From: Patiria pectinifera
Lineage: Eukaryota > Echinodermata > Asteroidea > Valvatida > Asterinidae
Reading direction: 5' to 3'
Assembly (NCBI GenBank): GCA_029964075.1
Contig: CM057138.1
Span: forward strand, 6,814,932-6,878,931
DNA: 64,000 nucleotides
The notes below the pieces were generated by a model that saw only the letters and a program-made list of their open reading frames with translations, did no database searches and was not told where the DNA came from. The translations under genes and the position numbers were made by a program. This document shows positions 44,301-56,921 of this stretch, piece after piece (position 1 is the stretch's first letter; each line of letters opens with the position of its first letter).

Positions 44301-47300
44301 TATCACGCAGTAATTCTTTATCTCAATTTGACATTTGCCTGCAAATTGTATGAAAGCTGAAAAGGTTTAATTTCATAGTGTTCTGAAAAGATATCTGTTG
44401 CTATTTCTGTTTAATATATACATGTAGGTGCTGTGATGTCTGATGTGCTTGATGTATGTTATCTGTTTATGCCACAATTTTTGTTTTTGTTTTACATTTG
44501 TTGAGCAAGAATTTGTAGACATTCAGATCTTGATACTCAAATTAGGCCATCTGTAGAGTTGCGTTGCACTAAATATGAGTTGCAGCATATGGCCATCCAA
44601 ACAAGCAGATTTCACAAGACGTACGTAGAAGCATGGCTTCAAGTCTCTATAGTGCTCTGCATGGGTTTTCACAGGTGCATGTTTGTCCTCAAAGGGTCCA
44701 GAAACTCGGAACGGATTGAGCATTTTCTTTTTTTGTTTATTTTTCTTTGCCCCTTTCTCTCTCTCTCCCTCCCGAATCAATTCATTCATTGCTATGAACT
44801 CAATTTCATTGTCTCAATTACATTTCGATCCCACTTATTTGCCATGCTCCCTTGCATCATCAAATCATATCTTAATCCCCTGCATCTGCTTAACCCTTTC
44901 TTAATCCCTCATCTGCCTGCTGTCATTAATCCCAACCCATCCTGAACCATTCCCTGTACACACCTAACACAATCCTCTTATCTCCCTGCATCTGTTAATG
45001 CTGCCTCATCCCATTTGCTTCCCCCCCCCCCTGCCTCGCATTCCTGCATCGTCATCATTTATCATCATCGTCATCCCACGGAAAACAAACCTCCCCTCGA
45101 TGCCTCTATAGATGGCCGCTTTGCAATCACCTTTCTATGGGGACAAGATGAACTTATACTCTCTGTGCAAGAAAATCGAGCAGTGCGATTATCCCCCACT
45201 TCCATCCGATATCTACTCACATGAGGTAAGCGCATGTGGTATGTCTGGCGTGCTTAATACTAGTCTAACAACTATGGTTGGTGGTGCAGTTATGTAGAGC
45301 CCACTAAGTCAGAACATTGCTTAGGATATTGGCCTGATCAATCAGAATCACTATAATGTAGTACATTGATGATTATATTGGTTGTGTCAGTTTGATGCAC
45401 TAAGCAAAGAAACTGACATTGTGTGCTCTACGTAAGTGGATCCCAGTAATCAATCGGTTTGGGTTGTGTTGTTTCGCTGAACAAAAGTTTGCCAATTTCT
45501 GTCAAAGACATTACTTGATAATTTATCGTCTAAAAACAACTGTCAAAGGGTCTCAGCTATCATACAATAGAATGTCCTTGACACGCAAACAGCAAACTGT
45601 TGACCTCGGCAAAACACATGACCTCTGACCCTTGACCCTTGGTCAGGGAGTTTTTCCAGTGTGAGTTAACTCTTCTCTGTCCTGTACAAATTTTTGTGGT
45701 CGTTGCACCATCTCGGTTCTTGGTTTGGTTCCTGCGTCCTCCTAGATGGCTGCCCTCGACTCGCCGTTCTATAGCGAGGGTCTGGATTTGTGGACGTTAT
45801 GCGAGAAGATTGACAAATGTGAATATCCTTCCTTGCCTTCCTATTTCTCCAACCGTGTAAGTATATCATGACACCCCCTCCCCCATGCTGGCCTATACCA
45901 GCAGACACAGGTATTTCCTATTGATTAAAGGAAAGTTGAATCTGCACTCTCGATGTATTTTGAAGAGGGGATTGTTTGCTACTGCTGCTGTTTTAGATTT
46001 TAATCGGCCAGCCCACATGGTATGGTCAGTGATCGACTGTTATATAACTGACATACGGATCCTTGTCATTTGATTGGTGGAACCATTCATTATTGCTCCC
46101 ATTCATGCCGGGGCTCAAAAGAGTCCCATTCGTCCATGGTGAATGGGATTGACTCTTCAACAGTTACCGTAGGATCATCCTTATTCCATGGCACGGTATT
46201 TGTGTGCAAATGCATGCTGGTGTGCGCGTTGAGCATTGCGCGTAGCGCGTGTTGTTCCTAAGAGCCAATAGCTACAAGGTTGGGTTCAAACACTCAATAT
46301 TTGCATAATATTCATCTGCACCACTTAGAAGATATGTGTAGCACTGAGTTTAGAATGATTATCAAACCCAGTATTAAACATTTTAATATCTTATTAGTGA
46401 GAAATGAATAGTAGACTCTTTCATGGCAACTTCTAGTAAATTTTCTCCTAGCTGCAGGGAGAATTTGCCCTTAAATATCACTGATAAATGGTGGATTAAG
46501 GCACACTCTCCAAACTTGAAATGCTTTAGATGATTCCACAAAGCATATCTTGCCTGGTCAATGAAGAGCACATGCTATTCCTGCCTGCAACTGCCAGGGG
46601 TCATGTTTGAGATTGCTACTATACAATAGTTTGCTGTTTAGATTGTGTGGGAATGAAACAAAGGACTGCTAAAAGAAACACCCATTGCACTAAAGCCTGT
46701 GAGCCTGCATATTCAAGGGCGTCAATTGCTTCTCAAAAGTGGGGGGGGATACCTTGATCAGGAATCATGTGAGCACATAGTGCAAGTACGTAGCACGAAG
46801 CCGTAACGCAAGGGGGTCTGGGGCCTAAAAATGTTTGGATTCCAGAAACTCTGTGGTTCAATCTGAGGCCATTTCTGACCACTTTAACCAATTTTTGAGC
46901 AGAAGATCATCATTTAAACATCATTTGCAAAAACGGAGTCATTGAATCAGCTATTCGGAGCAATAGAATCAAATGTAGGCTACAGTATTTATTCGGGGAC
47001 GAAAAAGAGGGGGAGGGGGACAAAGGATATAATATCCCCCAATTAAAAAAAGGGGGGGACTTGTCCGCCCTGTCCCCCACCGATTGACGCCCATGCGCAT
47101 ATTAGATAAAAGCTTAGGCAATTGGGACCTATTTACTGCCAGCAGTCATTGAGATTGAGTTATTTTCCACTTTATATTAATATTGACCATTCTACGTATA
47201 TGGATGATAACTATGTACTGTGTGCACTTGTGTGTTGGAACTTTCTGACTTTCTTTGTGTCACATTCATTTCAGATGGTGTTTCAGATGGTAAAAATAAC

Positions 47301-48561
47301 ATATGACAATGTAGAATACTTTTAATTCAAAATGGAACGAAACCTTTAAAAGTTTTAGTTCTGAACTGTGTTTTTTTGTACTAAATAATGATGTGACCTG
47401 TCACCAGCAAATGGGCTGAAAGTTGCAAATAGCCATTTGTAGTCCAGTGGGAAAAAGCCAAAATATGATGTGTTGGTCAGCTTTTTGTTTTTATGTGAGC
47501 CTCAATCCTGAAGTGCTCCTTTGCTATAGTTCTACCAGATACCAATACAAACCTTTTTTAAACCCATTTTATTGGTTGCCATTCTCCTGTTTACAACAAT
47601 GTTGGAAAACAAAGGCAACAAAGGCAACATTTTGTCACCCTCCAAGAACTGTCCAGAATTACAAATTTCATAAAGGTGGCGTTGCAAATAACTCAAATGG
47701 AATCTAAGTTGTTCCTTTCTGCTCTACAAAATAAAGGTTTGGAAGACCTTTTGGCTTCTGGAACCATTCAAGTAGTCTTCCTTTTTTCCCCTCTGAACTT
47801 AAAAAGTACAGCACAGATTTGTCAATGGATCCATCGTAGTTCAGCCGTGAGTTAATCACTAGTCCAATCACAAGCCATGTCACAGATGTAAATTGGATGA
47901 ACAATGACAGAGGAATGTCATTTTCACGATTCATGTGAATTGCTTTTTACTTGACTTTTGACTGAGAGATTTATGATTGAATTTAGATGTTTTCAAACTA
48001 TTTTGTAAGTGCAGCATTAACCCTAACTGCCTAGGCTTGCCCTCTCTGGCTAGGTACCATCCTTCAAAATCCTCCAATTGCCAACATGTAAAATTGGATC
48101 CAGCCTCAATCCTTAAATCCTCTGACGCACTTTTGCACATGTTGGAGCAGTGCGGATGATATCCAGAAGCAGTGCAGATGATATCTAGTATAATGTAGGC
48201 ATAATTTATGCGTGGCTAAGCATAAACAACACAGGGTATAGCTTAAGACCTTGACACAATGCATCCTCCAAAATCAACTGCCACTACAATGGCATAAAGC
48301 TTCAATCCTCCAAAATCCCCCAAAACTGCCTGGTTGATTTTTGGAGGGTTGGGAAAGGTAAGGGTTAACGCAAATTCAAGCAACACATTAAATGGAAATG
48401 TAACAAGAAGGTCAACTCAATAATGGATGCTATATTCTCTCCAATGACAGCTGCGGACTCTTGTACAAGTCTGCATCCAGCCCAACCCTGACCACCGACC
48501 AGACATTGACTACGTCCACTCGAAGGCCCAAGAAAACCATGCTGCTTCACTTGGTGTATGA
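38196..48561 (+). CDS. NEK7: NEK6/NEK7-type mitotic Ser/Thr kinase with two alternative C-lobe exons
   Basis: Exons 38196-38363, 39015-39077, 41006-41116, 41603-41711, 42460-42662, then either 45112-45225 or 45746-45856, then 48451-48561. The product is 292 or 291 residues; human NEK7 has 302. All boundaries are GT-AG and in frame. NEK6/7 kinases act in spindle assembly and cytokinesis downstream of NEK9; vertebrate NEK7 also supports NLRP3 inflammasome assembly. Kinase motifs: glycine loop GKGQFSEV (31-38), VAIK-type VALKK, RVMHRD with catalytic Asp151, DLG (169-171, as in NEK6/7 rather than DFG), activation-loop [15 protein letters not shown] with Ser185 equivalent to NEK7 Ser195. Tyr87 aligns with the autoinhibitory NEK7 Tyr97. 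Because human NEK6 and NEK7 are paralogues, this is best called their co-orthologue. It is divergent from COQ4, probably with a far-upstream promoter. Confidence 0.95.
38570..38880 (+). repeat. Dispersed repeat family G, copy 4
   Basis: This lies in NEK intron 1. It shares gcacaagtactcccctcagt, ttggggagacca, ggcagtgtgtcccgttcact and gtgcacgaagcccata with the copy at 37726-38000. Confidence 0.6.
39015..39077 (+). CDS. NEK7: NEK exon 2 (alphaC helix)
   Basis: This 63-bp exon lies between ccacacag and gtgagt. It encodes [20 protein letters not shown] plus K, nearly the same as NEK7 [20 protein letters not shown]. It contains the alphaC Glu. It is phase 0 at both ends. Confidence 0.95.
41006..41116 (+). 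CDS. NEK7: NEK exon 3 (beta4-beta5, hinge)
   Basis: The acceptor is ccaacag and the donor gttggt. It encodes [20 protein letters not shown], then [17 protein letters not shown]. The conserved Tyr of the autoinhibitory switch is retained (VIMYQ against VIKYY in NEK7), while the next residue is Gln. It is phase 0 on both sides. Confidence 0.95.
41603..41711 (+). CDS. NEK7: NEK exon 4 (alphaD-alphaE, start of the HRD loop)
   Basis: The acceptor is ccaacag and the donor gtaact. It encodes [20 protein letters not shown], then [16 protein letters not shown] and one base of the catalytic Asp codon. It matches NEK7 almost residue for residue. Confidence 0.95.
42460..42662 (+). CDS. NEK7: NEK exon 5 (catalytic and activation loops)
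   Basis: The acceptor is catcatgtag and the donor gtacgt. It starts [20 protein letters not shown], then [20 protein letters not shown] and [20 protein letters not shown], ending CLLYE in phase 0. It is followed by two alternative exons that both start with Met-Ala-Ala-Leu. Confidence 0.96.
42709..42940. mobile_element. Degenerate piggyBac-like MITE copy in NEK intron 5
   Basis: The left end ttccctaaca has lost its TTAA. The right end is ttaaggttaa. The interior has ccaaattccttcaaaatcca and gaggataatgaaggatt. It starts only 46 bp past the exon 5 donor. Confidence 0.5.
44745..44774 (+). promoter_or_regulatory. CU-rich tract upstream of alternative exon 6A
   Basis: A nearly uninterrupted pyrimidine run containing tttctctctctctccctccc lies about 340 bp before exon 6A, followed by more C-rich DNA up to 45100. 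Repeated UCUCU words are the known binding motif of polypyrimidine-tract-binding protein, which controls several mutually exclusive exon pairs. The link here is inference. Confidence 0.3.
45112..45225 (+). CDS. NEK7: NEK alternative exon 6A (conserved version)
   Basis: The 114-bp exon (38 codons) lies between cctctatag and gtaagc and is phase 0 at both ends. It encodes [20 protein letters not shown], then [18 protein letters not shown]. Compared with my recollection of human NEK7 it differs at only about two positions, so this is the ancestral-like version. It covers the end of helix alphaF through alphaG. The next candidate exon (6B) encodes the same segment and follows 520 bp later. Confidence 0.93.
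45746..45856 (+). CDS. NEK7: NEK alternative exon 6B (diverged duplicate)
   Basis: The 111-bp exon (37 codons) lies between tcctcctag and gtaagt and is phase 0 at both ends. It encodes [20 protein letters not shown], then [17 protein letters not shown]. About 20 of 37 residues agree with exon 6A, including MAAL, SPFY, LC, KI, YP and LPS. The open frame, splice sites, phase and length are all kept despite strong divergence, which argues for a functional, selected alternative exon rather than a relic. Including both exons would duplicate alphaG in one protein. Confidence 0.87.
46035..46295 (-). mobile_element. TIR element related to 59034-59388, one-sided copy
   Basis: The left end ttatataactgacatacgga and the following gattggtggaaccattc, attgctcccattcatgccg and gcaaatgcatgctggtgtgc match the complement of 59388-59150. 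The opposite TIR is not clear. It lies in NEK intron 6, downstream of exon 6B. Confidence 0.6.
46717..47092. mobile_element. TIR element with gggcgtcaat ends
   Basis: The left end gggcgtcaatt and the right end gattgacgccc are 11-bp inverted repeats with one mismatch. G-runs near the left end face C-runs near the right end. The interior is 376 bp in total and non-coding. It lies in NEK intron 6. Confidence 0.55.
48017..48368. mobile_element. piggyBac-like MITE, copy 4
   Basis: The ends are ttaaccctaactgcctagg and taagggttaa. The size is 352 bp. It ends 82 bp before the last NEK coding exon. Confidence 0.75.
48451..48561 (+). CDS. NEK7: NEK terminal coding exon with stop
   Basis: The acceptor is ccaatgacag. 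It encodes [20 protein letters not shown], then [16 protein letters not shown] and TGA at 48559-48561. NEK7 has LRQLVNMCINPDPEKRPDVT here. The conserved Arg of CIxPxPxxRPD (kinase subdomain XI) is present. The 3' UTR end was not identified; aataaa hexamers occur at about 50187 and 51745. Confidence 0.92.
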   Translation: MRTLVQVCIQPNPDHRPDIDYVHSKAQENHAASLGV

Positions 48562-51127
48562 TGATCAAGCCATCAGTGCACTGTACATTGCAGGTTGGTA
48601 CTTGAGATTTGCAATAGGACGCTTTACGTGTACAGTAGAACTTCACTATAACAAACTCAGTGGGATTACAAAACATTGTTTGGTATAGTGATCGTTTGTT
48701 ATGGTGATTTTTAACTGCCAATGCTCTGTATAGTTGTATACATTTGAGAGCCAAAGTTGTGTTCATGATAGCCAGTATAACGGTGTTTGTCATTGTGGTG
48801 TTCTACTGTATACAACACCAATTCACTGCAAGATTTTCCCGATTCCTTGTCTGGACCAGTGTTAGTTCTTTGTTTGAAATGATTTGTTTTATACAACCAG
48901 ATATCTGTAGTGCATAGTCACACAGAGGGTGAAATAACAACCAAGCGATGGGCATTTTCTGACTTTGTAGTACATTGTCAGAACAAAGGATGTGTAATCA
49001 AATTGGAGGTGTATTCTGAGATACTGAAGGAATCTGACAATTTGCATACGATGGCTAGCTGCAGATGGACTACTGACTGGTATATTTTGTCACGTGTGTT
49101 AAACACAGCAAGCCTCATCTCTGGTATCTGTTCCATTATCTGTTAGTGTTATGCTAGTGTATTGTTGATGATATGTGGCCAGATTCACAGATTGAGAATT
49201 TGGTCTATGGGCTCCATGTATGAACAGTAGATGGGGCTTTTTGACCACTTTTAGTAGTTTGCGCAAACACTGAGCCAAGTGTGCACGGGTGAGCGCCAGT
49301 TGTACAATCAAATGTCCCTCCCAGTCTTTGTAACAATTGAGGGGTTGCTTGTTCATGGAGGCCATACACAGTCACCTTCCGCTACCAATTTGTCCATTGA
49401 TTCAGATACCAATAGTGAATCACACAGTGAATCAATCTATTTGCAGTTTTGGTGGCATGTCCTGTTGTTGTGCATGCAAGCCCAGACAATCATATAAAAC
49501 TAACCGACTATATATTCCTGCTGTGCCAAGACCAATGCATTTACACCATGTCTATAGTGTACTTAAGTATTACGCATGCTGTGCTGGTGGTTGAAGGGGT
49601 ATTCTTTCTGTCTGGATTTTTGAAGAAAAACTTTGTGTTATTCCATGCCTGTATCTTTACTGATATAAACGAGGAACAAATGCCGTTTACAATTTTGTTC
49701 TAGTTGTTTTACAAATGTGGAGTTTCAGTTGGGATCCAAATTTTAGAAGTGCATTATGAGAATGATGAGTTGTATACATATCTTGTAAATATCAGTTGTA
49801 AATATTGTGTGGAGATGATGATATACGTGTATGTAGAGAGCTAGCTTATCACTATGCACAGTCTGAGGTGTCAACAAGACATGGATTTGTTTGAGGAATC
49901 GTTGGAGGGAACAATGAGCAATATTATAGTGGGAAGCTTAAATGTCTTAGAACGAGTAAGCCTTCTGTAGAAACCATGACTTTAGGCTTATCAACAACTT
50001 TAACCTACCATTGCTTCTCACTTAAAGAATTTAGGCTTCCCAAAAGCATTACCTAATGTAGCTTGCACCTTGAACAACCCCCACGCACACCCCGTTCGAC
50101 CCCACTCTCTACAGATCTCATGGACACCACAGACTGTGCGCTACTCTTTAACCACTAAAGTTACTGTAATATCTTTACTCTCTCAAATAAAATCATGTGG
50201 ATAAATTTCAAGTTGCAGTTGCCTTTTCCTCAGATATATACAAGCCCATTTTATGACAAAGAGCATGAAGTTTTACTTCTCATATCCTCCAGATTTGAGT
50301 ATAGTAGTACAGTATGTAATGTACAGTATATACAGTAATGTACTGTATGAGGAGTGAGCATTTATAATGTACATTTTTAACGAATGAAAAGTCAGTAGCT
50401 CATTGAATACATGAATGAGTTCAGTATACTCAAATTGCTCGTTCATAATCCATGCAAACTTGAAGGCCAAAATGTGTTCTTGAAAAATCTTTATTCTACA
50501 TTCCTGTTCATCACTTTTTTTTACTTCACTTTTCCAAGTAACAAAGGTCCAGCCACAGCGTTTCATTAATGCTTGGCTGTAATTTTTGTTCTTCCCTTGT
50601 TGCTAGTTTTTCATATTCTCCGTAATTTTTGCCTTTTCTCTACAGTCACATAATTGATATTTGCATATGCATGTAGTGCCTTGAATTATTAATGTATGCA
50701 CGAGGTGAAAATCTCAATCTTGATTGTAGTCATTTTCCGTATGAAAACACTGGTTATTTTTGTAATGGTAATTTTGTTTAATTTAGATACCAAATGATTT
50801 GGAAAAGTATACTGTTCCAGTGTGAAAGGACGTGACCCATGAGTAGTGCAAAGATAATTGCAGGGGAGGTATTGATTCATTGTAAGTAAATTTGGCTTGT
50901 TTTGCAGTGGTGGGTAAAGTGTTTAATGTGGAATAATGTGCACGTGTAGAGTATTCCTTACCATTTTAATATTTGTTCCTTGAATTGGAAGTGTCAGGGA
51001 ACTAGACCAAGTGGGATATTCGACAGTGTTACTGTAACAGAGGTAGTAGGGTGCCATGTGCAAAGGAATATACAATTGTTCCCTATTAAGTATAAGTAGA
51101 AGTTTGTCTATTCAATGTTTGGTTTTG
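48562..51127. other. NEK 3' UTR or flank, no other gene seen
   Basis: A family G-like fragment occurs at about 49205-49395 (tatgggctccatgtatgaac, gaggggttgcttgttcatgg). Candidate polyadenylation hexamers lie at about 50187. The remainder shows nothing I can assign. Confidence 0.45.
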
Positions 51128-51290
51128 CCCTTTACCAACGCCATTTCCCATGTGCTGTGTACACAGTGCTGTCTTAGGGCTTGCGAGAACAAGTTCACAA
51201 GTTTACTCGGGTGGGACTGGAACCCACCACCTCAGACAGCACTGAGTATACAGTACTGCACTTACAATGTTTCGTTGGTAAAGGGCAAAT
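51128..51290. repeat. Foldback element with a tRNA-like B box
   Basis: The outer arms gccctttaccaacg and cgttggtaaagggc are inverted. The inner arms acacagtgctgtc and gacagcactgagtata are also inverted. The complement of about 51212-51227 contains gggttccagtccc, close to a B box, so a tRNA-derived origin is possible but not established. Confidence 0.6.
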
Positions 51291-51299
51291 CCCAATATT

Positions 51300-54200
51300 A
51301 AATTTATACCTAATTTCAGAAGTTCATTTGGGTGATGCATTGTTTGCAAGTCACCCACCACTGAACAGTCGAGAATTTCTTGAAAATAAATCACACGGAT
51401 ATAGGGGTTGGTTTTTTTTTGGGGGGGGGTTTCCTGTTTTTAATCCAGAATTCAGAATTAAACATTAAAATGTCAGAAAGTGCATTCCAAGTTCCGCCAG
51501 TAGATAAATACAAGTTTTGTTATTCAGGTGTTTGAAAAGTAAATAATGATGAAAAATTGTCCAGACATTTGTAAAATGCTTTTTTTTTCTTTTTAAGTAA
51601 AACATGAGAATTGCAACTATTCTAATGGCACAATTGTAGTCATTATGATATACATTGTATCTGTCTTTATTTATGTTCTTTTAATGGTTTGCCTAAAGTG
51701 TGGAATATTATTGTGATTATATTTATTATCAAATAGCTGAGAAATAAAATAATAATATTCAGAAAATCCTTGTGGAAATAAGTTTGAATGTGTTTGGTTT
51801 AAAAGTACATAGACAATAAATGAACTCCCATTAATTTACTGTTTGACATAAGAATGCTGCCAATCGCTTGCAAGTTGTTAAAGTTCTGAGAATCCTGGGT
51901 TTCAACTTCATGTTGCGATCAGTGTGTTCTTTTTGCCTGGTCATAACTTGGTCGAAAATATACGTGTATCAGTATACACGCATCTACCTTGATTACGTCG
52001 GTAGCTTCATGGCCTAAATGACTTCACACGATTGAAACAATTAGCCACATTGATTCGTCGTCATTGAGGGTAACTCGCTTTTTCGATCTCGAGAATCGTT
52101 TAAATGAATGTTCTAAAATGGAAAGGGTTAGATAAATATCCGTTTCCACGCTACAGCAAACGACAACATCAATCTCTTCCCCCTCTTCTTTCCAAATCCC
52201 TCCCATTCCCCAATTGCCGCCATAATTATAAGCCGCTAGGCCGTCGGTTTTAATTTCCGTTCAGTATATTTTCCAATCATATTGCCCTACTGGATAGGGC
52301 AAGGCCACCATTGGATCGTTAAGAAAACAACAGATGGACTTGGCAACATACCCAACATGCCGATTCAGTGTTTGCATCATGTCTACACCGCGTGTTAGTG
52401 CTATATTTTCATGTTCAACATTTGATACCATAAGAAGTACTTTATCGCGTAGAGGTCACATAATGACATTTAAACTACATGTATTTAATTGAAGTGATTG
52501 TCTTTAGAAGATCTCGTGTATGTTGTTGTTATATTAGGGATGAATGTGGGGCTTTAGTTTGTTTACTCGTAGATATATGGTGTAAACACGGCGAGGTTTG
52601 ATTATTGTGACAAATAATGAGAAAGTCTCCCGGCTCCCAGATGGTAGTGAACCTCATGAGGCTGACCAGCGTGGGAACATTTATTCCAATGCCGAAAACG
52701 TTACGGAGATTGACGGGTTAACCTAACCAGTCACAGGCGGATCCACAATCACGGGGGCCAGAAAGATGGGAAGTCTTTCCAAGGGGTCATGTTGATCGCC
52801 TATCGGACATCATTGAAAGTGGGATCAGATGAGTTGACGGCAGCAACAATTAAAAACAGTCGTCTGATCTTTCTGGCTTAAAACAAACAAAACAATACAA
52901 AAATATAATACAAAAATAAACAAACATAACGGTTTGGGGGGGGGGATTGGTCGGTGACCCCGTTGGCCCCGCCCCTTCGATCCACTAGTGTGTGTAGATG
53001 CCTTCTGTCTTGGTATGCTACGTAACTTTTATGTCAGCGCGTGTACGCTCCGTCTGAATACCGAAAACCAAGCAGTTTCAGTTTGAGACCTTTTCAACCG
53101 CTTGGTGGCAGCGTAACATAGTCCCCTGCACATATTGGCCCTGGGCTACATAATCATATAACAGCATGCCATTTTGTGTGCATTATCCACATTGGGACTA
53201 TCGGCCTGTGTTTCTCTAAACCTGTACCCACGCTGATATGTCTGTTCGATGTTCATAGAGCATTCACCCCTCTCTAATCCATCGCTGGGATGATATCGCA
53301 TTACCCAGGCCTGACTCATTGTCAAAACAACAGGAGACAGATCTGTATGGCCTCCTCGTAATATCCACATGCAGTCTTTTCATTCTCCCTGCTTGGATAT
53401 GATTGAATACCGATCTCGATCTCGAGCACAATGAGCATATTAACTTCGAATATTGTCTATATGAAGTGTTTTTCTTCGGTAACTGGGGTCGGTCTGTCAT
53501 TGAATATGATGGTTTGTTTTCCCACTGTTTGACCAAGTCTGTTGACAATATTTGCGAATTGTCACCACTATAATAGAGCTACTTCTATGGTGCTATTGAG
53601 CCCCTCTGTCCAAACATACCGATTTGGACTCTAAAAGGTGTTTCCTCCCAAAAAAAACCAAAAATAGTTGGGATGCTTAGGAAAAGTAAATAACGCACAC
53701 ATCTTTACCTTGAAAATTATTGTTTTCACGTAACTATCACGCGGAGGAACTTATCGCAATACATGTACACAACTATACAATTATTTCGTTCATAAAAGTA
53801 GTCGTTGACAGTTGGAAGTACAGTGAATGTAGGACATTGTGATCTTTGGGGTTCTATAGTCTTGATTCCAGTCATACATTTCTTTTCGAAACCGTTGCTT
53901 CAAAAACGTGCTCTTATCATGTCGTAGGACCTGATTTTCCACCATTAACTGTCACTCAGCTTGATGCATTATATCCGGCGCCAGTCTGGTGTAGACGGTT
54001 TGAGCTCGTAAATCGATGCATGGCATCATCATAAATACCGATAGGCACAAAGTGGTTAATTCAACGGGATTTTCAACGTTTCCTCCGCAAACATGAGCAA
54101 CTATTATGTGATTATGATCCAGACTTTAGGGTAACTAAACAATATAATAAACAATATTTTGGCGATCTCTGGACGAAAGTACATCTCTCAAACGGTTGTA

Positions 54201-55290
54201 TCTTTAATAGACATCACTCGCATTGTGTCCAGTAGTTGTACTCCATTTGACATCATAAGCTCCATATTAATTTGAAGAAAGAAAACGAATGAGGATACGT
54301 TATTGTCTGTTTTATTTTACGTATGACAGTTTGTTTGCCAATAAGAACTGTAGGTAAAGACAAATTAAAATCCGAAGAATACGTCTACATGTACAACGAG
54401 TACAGACCGCATATTTCTGGACGGTTGAAATGAAACCGACATTGTGGCTCAGTGTAACTCAGTCAGTGCGTCGTGGACGTGCTTAGTTGTTTTTACGAGA
54501 TGCGCATACTGGAACCATAACGAAACGGTTGTGAAATAAATCAAGTCCATTGCGCCACACATTCTGAACTCAATAAAGAGGTACCCTACAGTTCTGGACA
54601 GTTCTTGAACTGTGTTTTACAGTTCTTTAACGTTCTTTCATTGATAATCAATATAAACGAGTCAATGAGGGTATCAGATTTGTGTGGTTTCCAGTGTTCA
54701 TGAGCGCTCAAGACGTGGGCCAAATTGTACGCACAGACGATATCGTGTGAATTCAAAGTCAATCTGTGCAGTCAGGGCTCCTTTTATCTTCATTGCGTCA
54801 GTTATATAAAGTGCACTAGGTGCCATACGTACATTGGTTGACCTTCCGGCTGCTTGTTGAAACGTGGTAAAGCTGTTGTACAAATTTGTGATGTATAAGT
54901 CGTATTTAAACGTTTTGTTGAATCCAGAAGTGGTGAATATCTTTCGAACGTTAACTCTTAACAGATGACTAGAAACGACGAGTGCAGAATAGTCAACTAA
55001 ATTTCAAATCGGTTGGTTGCAAAACTGAGCTGAAGTGTTTTGAAAGCAATTTTGCATGCTGAATCGTCAAACTGATCACGTTAGTATTTCTGCAGCTAAA
55101 AAAGCGGGACAAGCCCGATGAAGTAATTTAATGTAATGTTATGGGGGAGATTTGTCCGGAAACGAGACGTTAGGTAGAATTCGAAGGCCGTCCCATATTT
55201 TGTTTTTATATAAACCTTTGCTGTAAGGGCGAAAGTAAGAAAATATTGCTTATACTCTTAGTAGGGGACTGGCCAAAGAGAAATACCACA
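51300..55290. other. Non-coding, no gene or clear repeat seen
   Basis: This is mostly unique-looking AT-rich DNA, with a G-run at about 51419 and another at 52935. Short open frames lack similarity and splice context. It could contain the 3' part of the minus-strand gene starting at 57471, but no exon could be supported. Confidence 0.4.
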
Positions 55291-55296
55291 CTTTGG

Positions 55297-56701
<1,405 letters not shown>

Positions 56702-56921
56702 AAATTATTATTTAGAGAACTTTTCCACATTGGCTGGCCTACTATAGTCTTCTTGATCAAAACGTTTAGACTGTTGTCTTTCTTCAAACAACATTATACT
56801 GTTGAATCGGAGATAATTGTTCAATCCAACATCGGCCTGTGTAATGCACTTCTTTTGATTCCGGATTTCAAAAAAGGCCTGCCGGTCAGTTTGGCGTTGC
56901 AGCCGCATATGCCTTGCTTAC

